Below are positions 11,401 through 25,300 of a stretch of 64,000 bases of DNA, piece after piece. The stretch covers positions 1,240,001-1,304,000 of the forward strand of contig JAQPZY010001432.1 of the NCBI GenBank assembly GCA_029931535.1, given 5' to 3'. Source of the DNA: Margaritifera margaritifera (taxonomy: Eukaryota; Mollusca; Bivalvia; Unionida; Margaritiferidae). Position 1 is the stretch's first letter, and every line of letters starts with the position of its first letter. The translations under genes and the position numbers were made by a program. The notes beneath the pieces are model-generated. The model was not told where the DNA came from. It searched no databases and was given only the letters and a program-made list of their open reading frames with translations.

Positions 11401-14400
11401 AATTTTTAGATGCATTCTGATATAAGTCTAATAAAGTTTTAAACAATGTTCAGTTTCAAAATCCTAAGAAAATTTCTTCTTAAACAAGTTTCGAGTAAAA
11501 AGCATGGATCTAAAAAAAATACCAGGGAAGATTTTTTTTCAACAGTAATCCCTCAAAAAGAGGCACAAAAAGTTGATCTGTTTGATGTTAATAACTGGAG
11601 AAAACTTCATCATGGCATCATCTAATGTCTGAGTGCATTTCTGGTAAAACTAATCCCATGTTAAACCTTATAATCATGCCATATATACTTGCTTATTAGT
11701 CAGATCCAAAGCCAAAAAAACTGCATAGACCCAGATCTGCTGTTGCATAATACACCATCAGATCCGAGTCTATGCAGCTTGTTAGGTGCAATCAGCAGGA
11801 CAAACAACATAGACCCTGATCTGCTGGCATATTATGCGATGACAGATCAGGGTCTATGTTGTTTGCAGTTGCACTCAACTTATAAGCAAGTACTTACAGT
11901 ACTCTAGATTTCAGTCTGACAAAGAAAAGAGACTGTTTCCAATTTAACTTATCATAACATGTATCTGTATCTAAATCTTTCAATCCATCAAAACTGCATG
12001 TAATTCCTAGCCCTGTCTGTGGGGATGCATCATCTGAGAGGAACTTAGGTCTAAAGAGAGCTGTGGATTTACCACCCATTGGTACCACTGATTTAAACCT
12101 AACATTAAGGAATATAAATGAATTTTTTCTCAACAGATCAGCATGTTTAGATAACAAAGGCTGTAGGCCAACTCCATGAAATATACAAATCTGATAGAAT
12201 TTGACAAGACTGAAATCAAACCAGTATGCCAGCTCTTGAGTAGAACTATCTTTAGCCCATCCTGTATGCTTCAAATTTGAGCATTTTCCATTTTTCTCCC
12301 TCTGTGCCCTGACAAAATGGGAGATAACAGTGATAAGATCGTATTTAGAAGTGCCACCAGCCTCAGGCATAAGAATTACCCTCTTGTCCTAGACTTGACA
12401 TGGCCTGAATATCTATTATCAATCTCATAGTCACTGGACCTAAAGATACACTTTTCTTTATCTGATTTTTTTGCTTTCATCTTTTTCCATTTTGAAGTTG
12501 ACCGTCCCCTTTCAGGACAGTGTATCCCTGTAATACTGGATCATTAACAGTCATTTATCAAACTCAATAATGGCAGATCAATCTAATGTCATTAATTTTT
12601 CTTCATATCCTGTACAAATGCAGATAAATCCAAATTTTCCCCTTTTCTTGCTTGTCACATGTGTTGCAGATTAACACTTTTTGGCAACTTTTAATCTTGA
12701 GATCATTAATCTGGTGTTTGTTCTGTCAAAAAAGTTTGAGCCACACATGGTGTGTTTTAATCTCTTACAATTTGCACGTCAATTTCATGAAATCAAAGAC
12801 ATTAGTATTGTCGTTTTCATGATATTGTGGAAAAGCAAGTCTAATGTAGCAGAAAAGTGGAGTGTGTACAAAAAAAGGGCTTTTTTCATAAGGAATTTCT
12901 GCCAACAAAATGCAAAATGTTCTAAGCCTTTCTTAATAACTGACCTTTCAACTCTGAACAATCAATCATGATAATTTATTTAGTTAAAGCTAAACCAACA
13001 TCTGTTTAAAGAATTAAAAGCTGAAGACCAATAAAAATGTATTTCTTTCATTTAAAAACCTACTCAGCCTATATTACTTTCAAAATTTGAAACCTTAAAT
13101 CTTCATTAATATAAATCTCTGAAGTTTATGTCTTTACAATTATTTTTTTAGTAAAAGGTCTTGTTTGATGACTTTTTCACCCTGAGAGTGCACTAAATCT
13201 TGCATATTTAAAAGGCAATTAAAAAACTATACACATACTCAATTTAAAACTTGTATTTTTATACTCACTTGAAAACTTAAATTTATTGAAATAAAAAACA
13301 CTTTAAATGTGCACCTGTTTTTTTACAAACTATTATTTTTCTTATTTTTTTGTGAATATAAAAAAGTTATAAAGATGTGTGAACAAAAGTTGCATACAAA
13401 AAGTGAACTGCTGAAGAAGAATTTAAATGGAAACTTTTGGTGAATGCCATCATTCATCCAATATTTTGGACACTAAAAAAATAATTACTTTTCTCGCTGT
13501 CCAGACGATTGGTGTGCAATGAAAATTATTGCATGTCCTGAATATCTTTTACCCAGTATGTTCAATCATCAATGTTGTTTGAAAGTGGGCAAGGGAAACT
13601 AAGTGCATGTACCTATACAGTGAAATTAATGTCAGCAGTAAACAGAGCCAATAGGCCTCAGTCCTGAAAATGGGATGGCCTGTACATAAGAAAGGAAGAA
13701 TAGTTTCATGCTTAATGTACTATGTATTGAAAGAACATTATTTTGACCCTCCATGCATACTAGCTCATGACTAGAAATTGTTTAGATAAGGTGACAATGT
13801 GACCCCTCAGAGAAATCAAAATCTCAGGCAGCATAATGATTAAAAAAAGCTGGCAGGGCCAAAGGAACTTGGGTTATAATGAGGGTAATTAAAGAAGTTT
13901 CAAGGTCTGGTGGTTATCTGTTCAATGACATGTTTTTGAATGTGGGTAAAATATACATTAGTTTATGTTCCAACTTGAATTTTTTTAACATCTGCTTCAA
14001 AAAATGTACTTGGTGTCCAGAAATTGTATGTACTTGTACTATTGAAAATTGTTAAAATTTTTGGAAATATGGTGTCCAGAAAACTGCAGGGTCTGGATAT
14101 TTGGATTAATAATGGTAATTAATAAATTATCTATTGGTACATTGACCACAGCTATATATTCTATAACACTCTCTAACAGAGTTTGACGATCATCAATAGT
14201 TCAACAATTCCTTTGATTAATTAGTTGTACTTTGAGCATGAAAAACTTAATGTGAATATCTCTGTTTTACATTTTCCAGTCAGTTTTACACAACTTGCTG
14301 ACAGAGGAAAATACAGATAGATACCAGATGTGTTTTAAAGCTATCTTTTTATGCCATCTTTTTATAGCGCTTAATCAAGAATTACATTCATCATGGAAAA

Positions 14401-17400
14401 AGCTGTGGTATCATATGGTGGCGTAAAAGGTGAAGTTTACCAGGTCTTTTGTGTGATAGCAGGGAAGTGGGGAAGCCTGGCATATTTTTGCAGTTGATAA
14501 GTTACAACTATATCCCTGCTTCATACTAATTAGACTAACAATACCTTAACCTTCCCTGATGTTCCATACAAATAAGATTAGATGAGTTAAATTTGCTAAG
14601 AGAGACCAACCCTTGTTTCAAGTTATGACTTGCAATTAATACTGGTAGTGACGATTTTATCTCAGACTGTTACATCAAAGAGGTTTGTATCTTAAGTCAT
14701 GTTGCCTATCTTACATAACTTCTGGGTGTGTGCAAAATGGATTAACCCTCAAGATTTGCAGGTTGGCATCAAGTTAGCAAGATCTTCCAAGCCAAAAAGG
14801 AAATATCAAGAATTAACACAGTTTTATCATCTGACTTTTGAATTTCTGTCTGTGTATTCTATACTAGTGTTTACTATGGGTCAATGTTCTTCTAGAATTT
14901 AGGCTACTTGTATCCTTTGTGAAGATAATGACAAATTTTACTGCACATATGGGGTGTTTGTATCAATGTTTGTAAACCAGATGTAATATGGAGTTTTCTC
15001 CATGTTAAAAAACAGGTTTTATCGTTCCCTGAAATTTAATGGGGTTATGATCAGAAGTGAACCAAAAAACTGATTGTAAAGTTCTGTACATGGCATAGCA
15101 GTTATATGTATAAACAGAGAGTTATGTAGGAACTGGTTAATGGAAAATTATATAATGACAGCTTGCTTGGTTTCTTACCAATATTCTAAGCTATTTTAGA
15201 GTCCATGTGTCTGTGAATTAGGTGTTTCAGGTTTGTGTTGTTCTTCAAATTGATGTGAGGCATGTACACGACACCATGGATGCACAGGTAGAAATGCAAG
15301 ATTATGCCCTACCCCCTTTTTCATAATAATGCATGCAGGAAATTACCATATATACTTGCGTATAAGCCAATACCAACTGCAAACTGCATAGACCCAGATC
15401 TGCCGTCGCATAATGCGCCAGCAGATCTGGGTCTATGCAATTTGTAGGGACTAATCAGTAGAACAAACAACATAGACCCTGATCTGCTGGCACATTATGC
15501 GACAGCAAATCAGGGTTTATGTTGTTTGCATTTGGACCTGGATTATATGTGAGTATAGACACAGTACAAACTATCTACAAAGTAGAATTTCAAGCTTGAA
15601 AGTGTTGCACCTTGGTTGAGCTGTCAAGGGGACATTTTATGTACCTCTGTACCCCCATAATGATCATAATATAGGAATTTGTTAAATTTAGGGGGGTGGG
15701 GCACTGGCAGTTTGGGGTGGAATAATGTCCCCTAGGCTCGCTCATCGTGCAAGACAGACTTGGACCTACAATACTGAAGTTGGGGTCTAACCTAGAAAAT
15801 TTTGCCTCTCCTTCCAACTTGGTGAAAATAACAGTATGTGTGAGACAACTGCTAGACCAAGTTTTCATTATTTTGTTTTTTTATATCTTACACTTCATGA
15901 AAATTCCAGACTACATTCTTTCCCTTTTTGAATAGCCCAATCACCTATGGCAACCTGCTTTTTACAGTCAGAACCCCCTAGACCCTGATGATTTTGTGTT
16001 CAAAAGTACTCCTCTAGGATGGCCACCCCTTAAACATGATAAGTGCAAAAAATGCCAAATTTACCACTCAAGAGCAGACATATACTGGTATATGTATTGG
16101 GTTAAAGGATGAAAGTCTTATGAACATTTGTCGACTTCTAAATTCTACATAATGACATTTGTTCTAACATGCCATAAAGTACCAAACTTTAATCCATAAA
16201 ATGAAGTAAGTAATACAATTATCCTTTCTGCTGTGTGTTCCTAAGACGTCAGGTTTTGTCAATTTGATAATTACTGGCTATTATTACTGTGGATAATTAT
16301 AAAGATTACAAAAGCTAACAGCTGAGAAGTGCAGTATTGCTCAGTACAAGTTAGTGGTATGTAAAAATGGTATGAAAGCCTTTCTGGCTTCTTGCACAGA
16401 GAGAAAAAACAAGGACAGGGTAACAGACTATGACAGTCAATCATGAAACAATATCACTTCCTGTGTAATCATGGCATTTTGTATGAAGCTGGGAAGTAGT
16501 ACGACAATATTATAGTTGCCAAGAAAGAAATAAGTTGTTGCAAAAAGTGCAAAATATCAACGTGGATGAGAAAAATTCTCAATTTAGAAGAAAAAAGTTA
16601 AAGTTATTTGACTCAAAAAAATGGGGGTGAGTAATAGGATCCTTGCTGAAAAATGTGATGTCAGAGAGACTCACATAAACCACATTGTCAGAGAGACTCA
16701 CATAAACCACATTGTCAGAAAGACTCACATAAACCACATTGTCAGAAAAACTTACATAAACCACATTGTCAGAAAGACTCACATAAACCACATTGTCAGA
16801 AAGACTCACATAAACCACATTGTCAGAAAGACTCACATAAACCACATTGTCAGAAAGACTCACATAAACCACATTGTCAGAAAGACTCACATAAACCACA
16901 TTGTCAGAAAGACTCACATAAACCACATTGTCAGAGAGACTCACATACACCAAATTGTCAGAAAGACTCACATAAACCAGTCAGAGACTCACATAAACCA
17001 CATTGTCAGAAAGACTTACAAAAACCACATTGTCAGAAAGACTTACATAAACCAGTCAGAGACTCACATAAACCACATTGTCAGAAAGACTTACATAAAC
17101 CACATTGTCAGAGAGACTTACATAAACCACATTGTCAGAGAGACTTACATAAACCACATTGTCAGAAAGACTCACATAAACCACATTGTCAGAAAGACTC
17201 ACATAAACCACATTGTCAGAAAGACTTACATAAACCACATTGTCAGTGAGACTCGCATACACCACATTGTCAGAAAGACTCACATAAACCACATTGTCAG
17301 AGAGACTCACATAAACCACATTGTCAGAAAGGTTTACATAAACCACATTGTCAGAGAGACTCACACAAACCACATTGTCAGAGAAGCAGAAAATGGAATG

Positions 17401-20400
17401 GACAGAGAAAGACAGTTATGGCCAGGAGATGTTTGTAACAGTTTTGCACCATGCTGCATGTCAAGAACATTCCATTTACAGGTTGAATGATTCAAGAAAA
17501 GGCAATGATTTTACCAGCTGAATGAGATATCACGACTCTACTGCAAGTAACAAGTGGCTACACAGATTCAACTCACACATATTATCAAGTGTTCTGTCCT
17601 TAGGTGACAGATGATGTGAACAGAAATATTATGATGACATTTTAAAAACATATTTTTGATTATTCATAATTTTGTTAAATGACATTAATAAAAGTTCTGT
17701 ATCACACTGATTCCATAACATGCATGTGATTCTTAAATGAAAATAGTCACTGTTTCAGAATTAATTGTGACTTTCCTACTTCATATGTAATTACTACTTG
17801 CATGTGTGATCCCCCTCTAAAAAGGCCACTTTCCTGCTACAAAAGGGGTGGCCTTAAAAGACGAGGATGCAGTAAACACAGCATACTTTGGACCCTCTTT
17901 TCATAAAGCATGGAAGATCAAACACTTACTCGCAACCTTTTTTCTAGTACTTTTGTGAGCTAATTGCCAATTAAGTCAGACAGGCCAAAATCCTTCTAGT
18001 CTTTAATGAATTCTTCATGATTCCACATATAGTCTCTTTAAGCATTAACTGAGGAGGAAGCAAGGCAGTAAACATTGCATCAGAACTAATGAAGTTTAAC
18101 TAGGCCAGACATGAGATCAAGTTATTCAAAGGTTTTGAGGAGGAAACTGACAACCAAACTGGAAATGAACATGAAATGAAAGGAAATTAAAGCTGTCATT
18201 TCATAATTCTTGACATGGAAATCATGGTCTTCATGTATTTCAAGAGAATGTTTAATTACCTTAACTACTGAACAAAATGCATGATGCAAACAAAAGCTTC
18301 ATTGATACCAAGATGAGATCAATTACAATTGGAATGTGAATTGTCAGTCTTCTTCATAAATTGTTTGTACAACTCAAGGTATTCACACTACGATGACAAG
18401 ATCCCACGAGTAAAGAAATCTTGGAGATAATAATAAAACTATCCTGCATCTAGTGCTCTTCCAATTTAGGATTTCTTTAATTATAGAACAAAAATGATAA
18501 TACAATCAAATGTTCTACCATATTCACTCTCCTAAAACATTTGTAATTTCAGTGACATTAAGACATTTAAGGATGTGCTGTGAATTTGGGTTACAAGTCA
18601 TTATGATGCTAGGTCCCAAAGTTTGTTATGGTTCACAACTTTAGAGTATCCTAAGAAACAGCAAGGTTCAAATAAAACTTTTCAACGTAAATTTAGTTTG
18701 CCATAATTTCAACTACTGACAGACAGATAAAATACATGTCCCTACACTTTTTGTCAGTTATGTTGAACTCCACTACATCCGCAAAATCTATTTCTAAGGG
18801 ATCGATCAAAGTTTTAAACTTGTTGTGCACATCTACTGATTACCCCCAATCATACTGTAATGGTTTAATGGGTCTATCTTGAACAGTGTAGGAAGGGTTG
18901 TGTGATGCAACAGATGCACACATGCATGCATATACACAAAGATAGACTAGAACATACAATTCCAACTTTTTCTTCAAAAAACACTGAGGTAACTCGAGTT
19001 GTGTTTATGGGACACAAACTGAAAAATCCCCAGAAGCTGATCTACAATCTATACTCACAAATAAGTCAGGTCCAACTGAAAAAAGGCATAGATCCTGATC
19101 TGTCGTCGTATAATGCGCCGGCAGATCAGGGTCTATGTTCTTTGTTCTACTGATTACTCCCAACAAACTACATAGACCCAGATCTGCTGGTGCATTATGT
19201 GACAGCAGATCTAGGTTTATGCAATTTGCAGTTGGATCCAATTTATAAACGAGTATATAGGTAAATGCAAAACTTAACCAGACATACTTGCAGGAAGACA
19301 AGGTAACACTCTATGCCCCTGCCACATTTATGGTTTGTCATTATTAAAATGAATTTATATTTTTGATAATATCATTATTGTACCCATGAAGTGTTGACTC
19401 CATACCATTCTGATGAAGTTCAGCATTGCTTGCTCCATTGTTATCCATACCCAACGTATATTAATATGAGACCACTGAGTAACACTACCCAATAATTTTG
19501 CTGTTGTACAACTAATAAAATTTATAATTATGATATTGAGCAAAAGCAAGTTGACTGCATGTACTTTAGATGACAATGGTTTTTGGAAAACACTGACTGG
19601 GTCATTATATAGACTGGTTCATGGAGCATGTTGGGTTTAAAGATCCAAACATGAAGAGCATCTGCATGAAAATGATGCAAGAGGTTCTGTCAGTGTATAA
19701 ACTAATTTTTTTTGTTTCTTTTCTGAGGATTTCAATTTCTTCCCTCTTAAAAACATATGCAGGCAAATTACTTGTAGGTACTTCAGACTGACAGCAGTTT
19801 TAATTTTACACACCCACATCAATTCTCTTCAAAAGACTCTTCAAAGACTCAGTTACAAATATTGATAATTTTACTTGAAACATATGTAAATTTCTTCTCT
19901 TTTTTTTTTCCTTACCACAACATATGTTTGTACTGACACTGATTACTGGACTACATACATGTTCATGGCATATGTAGAAATTTTATCATCCAAATGAAAG
20001 GAGTGAATGTAATGTGCCTCAGGAAGTCAGATATTTTGAAGTGCAGATCATTTTTTTCTTTAACATACACTGAATGACTTTTTTAGGAACTTCAATTTTT
20101 ACTCCTTAAAAACATACCTGATTAGATATATACTAGATACTTGAAGATCTAACGGAGCAATTTACTTCTTACATAAACACGGCAATTCAACTTAGTCTGC
20201 ATCTTTAAAAAAAATAACGTTTATAAATATCAATCAGCTCTCTTTCAACTTTTGTTAATCGGCTACTATTAATTTAACTGAAGGAACTGCATTTCTAACT
20301 TAAGCTCAGTTAAGATTAAAAAGATTTAATTTACAGCCCAATCAAACTAAAGCCATTAAATAACACTCTAATATTAAGAGATGAATTCCTTTCAAGTTGG

Positions 20401-21549
20401 AAGAAATGAAATGTGTGCAGCTACGCGCGTGATGCGTGGTCTGACCATGCTGGTGCACATCTGTCTGCCCATGTAGTAATTGCACCCAACAGCCATTTTT
20501 CTAAAAGACATCATTAATTCTGATTTAAACATCTTGCACTCTGATCTCTATTCCATATTAACCTTTGTATACAGCAAATCTGTGAATGGTATTGACCCAG
20601 ATTTGCAGGTGCATTATGAACCAGTACATCAGGGTATATACTTTTCATTTGAGATTATAATTAGAACTAACAATGTAGACCATGATCTGCCAGTGCATTA
20701 TGACATTCACAGCTGGCCACATGCAACATATGGGGAACAATGGTAATATGTACTCTTGTATATCATTCAGATCCAACTGCATGGACCCAGATATGCCATC
20801 ATAGTATGCTATGTCAGTATATACCCTGTCTCAGAATCTTAATACTGGTACTCAGTTTCAGATAATCTTGATATCAAAGACAAAAACCCTAAGACTGGAT
20901 TAAAATGTGCATAAAACTACTTTATTCCCCCCCCCCAATTATTTATTTCATTTCATTAACTCCAGTAAAAAATTTCATTTTTTGTGATTTCTATGCCAAC
21001 TGTCTGCAGTGTTGTCCATTGTGTTCTGATATTCAAACAACACTGATTATACGATACGTTTGAGTTGAGTTTAAGTTGTATTTAAGCCGCATAATGCTTG
21101 GATGTTGGCAGAATAAAAGATTCAGCTTTGTGGAAATTATTTTCACATTAATATGGCCAAGACAAATTGGTGTAATGTGTGACAGTATCAGGCAAAGAAA
21201 AATGAGTGTGAGTGCAAACGTCTCAGTTATGCATAAAAGAAATTCCTATCATTCAGAAATTTGACAGAGGTGAATACTAAAGTTTCAAAAATGTTAGTTT
21301 CCTGAAAAGGGGGAAAAAGAAAGCTCTCACTCTCTTTTTCAACCTTGCTTACAGTACGTGTATCATGCGAATGATATCCATTGATACAGTTTTATTTATT
21401 TGATATGTAGAGAAGCACTCTGGAGGTCTGTGATTACTTGGAGTCTCAATTTATCAAATTAAATTTTAGCCCTGCTCTTTTCATATCATTTTCAGCATCC
21501 ATACTGATACAGTAGACAAATAGATGCTTCTAAGTGAGATAGTATTTGT

Positions 21550-21628
<79 letters not shown>

Positions 21629-21643
21629 AGACAAATATATATA

Positions 21644-21728
<85 letters not shown>

Positions 21729-22287
21729 AGAAAGAGATAGAGAGAGAAAATAGATCAACAAAATTTTGAAGATTGAAATTACTCATCATTTTATATATTT
21801 AACAGATATTAAAAACCACTTCTCCAAACAAATGTCTCAAAGGCAAAAAAAAGCTCTAAGTATTTAACACTTAAATTACTTTATGAAACCAACTACTTCA
21901 AGGGGTGGGGGTGGGGGAGGAGATATAGCTAATTTTGCTACCTGGTAGTTGGCAGCTAGCTTGCTTTTCCAGCCTGGTGACAACTCCTCTATTGTTAAAC
22001 ACAGATTATTACCACCATCTTGGAATGGGATCTGTTTGGGTTTGTCCAGCAAACGACCACCTAGTCTTCTTTCCATCTGAATCACCCCCTGAAAATTTTA
22101 GGGTACAAAATATGGTATCAATTGTTAGAGCATTATTTTAGATTTCATGGCTGGTTATATTTTAACAACTGTGGATCTAGATATGGTAAAACATTTTTGA
22201 ATGGAATATAATTGTGATATCGCTTAAAGACCACTACATGACTAAAATGTCTCCACAACTCAAATTTCCTGCTATAAGATATACATG

Positions 22288-22333
<46 letters not shown>

Positions 22334-25300
22334 AGTTTGTTGTCTTTTTTTAAGGTTTTGTGGATTTTTCATCACATTCTTGTGGTCACCCTGTTGCATG
22401 TTTTTAAAATTTGACTGATTAAGTAATACAGTTATACCTGCATAAAAATAACAATAAAGTAAACTTACAAACTTTAAGAAAAAAAAAAGAAAGAAATGGT
22501 AGACAACAAGCACGTTGTGTGAATAGAAACTTTTTGATAGAATAAAACTGAAGAATTTGAAAATACTCACTTCCAATGCATCATGTGTATCCTCAACCAC
22601 ATAGACTCTAATGCTGTAATCCATAGAGGGGGGTACAGCTGGTGCAAATGCTGCAAGCCGGAGAATTTTTATGGCCCTCCCAGCACTGGCAGCCTCTCCG
22701 ATGAGGGCAAACCTATGTAAATGCTCTGTCATGATGTGACAGTTTGTGGGATCAAGTTGTGTGTATATGGGTGTGTTTATCGTCTCCTGACCAAGGGTCA
22801 CTGTCCTCTGCAATAAACATAGCAAATAAAAATCAAAGTGGACAACAATTTTAAATAACCTTTTTTTAAAAAGTGTTGTTTTTTTTTAAAAATACTCTTA
22901 TTGCACATGTTTAAGATGTTTTACCAACTCTCGACATATATTCTCCACAGCATAAATTCTAACATGCATTTATATCATCTATGTGATTTATAAATCTAAT
23001 AAAATAATATACCTTGGACTTCCAAAGTTGAGTAGCAAAACATTATTTAACATCTTTATCAATTTTATGTCTAATCAGGAGGAATTTTGTGATATTTTTT
23101 TTTTATAAAACTGCAAAGATTATGTGACTTTCAGTAACAACGTTCTGTGATGTTGCAGAGTGTTAACTCCCAGTGTATTATATAATTTTTAGGATGAGAC
23201 TTTATGATTAGCTAACACTGGTGTTTTTTCCAAGATAATTTCATTCATATGGTAATGTTTTAGTAAGAAACAAGACATACAATAATCCAACAAGTTACCA
23301 TTTTCCATTCACGAAGTAAAAATGTATAGAAAAAAGTTTAGTGCTACTAAAACAGAGTCTGACAGTCTCTACATATTTACATTGATAATCGGCTGCCATT
23401 TTTGCTGTGTCACAGACTGGTTCTTTAATTCTCATTAACTTCATAATAAAATTGTAACCTTCATTCCAGTCCATCAATATGTATGGAACCAGTATAGGAA
23501 CAATTACAAATGTTTTTGTAAAACCTGACTGATACAATCAAATGTATATTACTCAAATATTACCATATGAATGAAATTATCTGGAAAAAAGCCAGTATTA
23601 GCTAATCTTGAGTGTACTTTAATAAATGTTAATGTCTTGTAATAAAAGTTCAATACCTTAGAGAAATGAAAATGATGTATAGTGGAATCACGATGCCTCG
23701 ATAATGGTCAACTTGAACATCCAGGAACACTTGAACTTGCATTTGAGATCCAACACAATTACAGGCTTTCAAGCACCCTTTTGTGAAAAAGTAGGGATAA
23801 AGCAGGGATTTTTAAAAGATGGGGAAAATGTAGACAAAACAGGGAAAATTGGACAGAAAAGGAGGGCAGAATCATATCATCATATGACTGACTTTTGTAG
23901 GTGAACCAACCATATCTCTACTAATAAATCTGCTTCTCCAAACCAGAAAACTACATTCTCCAGGAATAAACATATTCCACCCTGCAGCAGCCAACCTTTA
24001 TCTGAAACTGCAGTTCAGAAAAGGTTGGCATGCATCCTCTACCACTAAGGAAGCACAACATAGAGATGGACCTGGCTGCCGAGCCATATTCATAACCTCG
24101 GAGATCCAGATGTTCCCCTTAAAACTTCATAAATTACTCAAATAAAAGAACTGTGAGGTAAAGAACCTCCCCATATTAAATGTATAAAAGAATATCTCCA
24201 AAATTTTAAACAAGCCAAGATGGAAGGGCTGATTTGAAGAAAAGATGGGCACCCAATGAAAAAGCAGGGTAAAGTTGGGATTGTATAGGGAAAATTAGGG
24301 CCACTTGAAAGAGGGAAAAGTAGGGCCACTTGAAAGAGGGAAAAGTAGGGCCACTTGAAAGCCTGCAATTATTTGATTTTCTTTAAGACCCAACAAAATC
24401 ATTTAAAACATTTTTTCCCCCTTTTTTAATCTTCAGTGATCTTACCTGCCATTGAGGTGGCTCCTCTAGGGGTGTATCACTGGAACAGACAATCAGTTTC
24501 CAGCCTCCTTGTCTCATGCTAGCACAATGGTCAAATGACAAGATGGCCGGCTTCATCAGTACCATGCAGAATGGACCGCACAACACAACCGGACTCAAAA
24601 TTGTCTGTTTATCTGTAGGGAAAATAAACAACAAAATCAGTCTAATCTTGTGAATCCAAATTAAATCTGACCAATGGCCAAACTCAAACTATCAACCACC
24701 AGCTGTCAATCATTAATTATATATTTATATTATATGGGCTGCTTACCAGCTGTATCAAAAGCAATTTGTGAATCATTACATAATGACACCAAGTTGTTCT
24801 AAGCATGTCTAACTCAGATGCAGATTGGTTCACAGATATTTTGACACCTTTCACCACATAACATGTACAAATTTTACTTGTTATAATGACAATATAACAT
24901 GTACAAATTTTACTTGTTATAATGACAATATCAGAATGCTGGCATGACATCACCCACTACACATCCAAGCAGCCCTCACCAGTACAAAGTAATGACTGCC
25001 TTATTGAAGATAATGCCAATTTAGCTTTACTAAATGCAAAGCTAGTGAAAGACATGTTTATTATGAAAAAATAATGGAAAAACAAACATTCTGTGGAACC
25101 CAGTGTCTCACATACATCCATATGCTTGATAGAATAACCCCTGTATCTTACTTTCATAAACATTCCCACACAAAACTTTAACATTGTTGACCATGATGAA
25201 ACAAGATTGTCTGCATAAGCAGGACAGGCAGAGGCAGGCAAGACAGAAACTCCTTCACATATCAACATACAAACTTTGGATGTACAATAATATTATCCTA

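Larger units (their letters stand above)
10382..21941. other. Largest UNC5 intron (11.6 kb)
   Basis: Separates two UPA exons that are contiguous in the protein. Contains four 221-bp-family copies, a 32-bp array, a 27-bp array, (TA)n/(GA)n and one unrecognised 158-codon ORF. 12400-15340, 15570-16600, 17400-19040 and 19270-20580 show no supported feature. Confidence 0.75.

Noticed and set aside
16621..17490. 289-codon repetitive plus-strand ORF, with minus-strand mirror ORFs
   Set aside because: A 27-bp minisatellite without stop codons; open on both strands, with units of irregular length. No start context, splice signals or nonrepetitive domain.
21524..21769. Long IYIYIY / SLSLSL ORFs
   Set aside because: Translations of (TA)n and (GA)n microsatellites.
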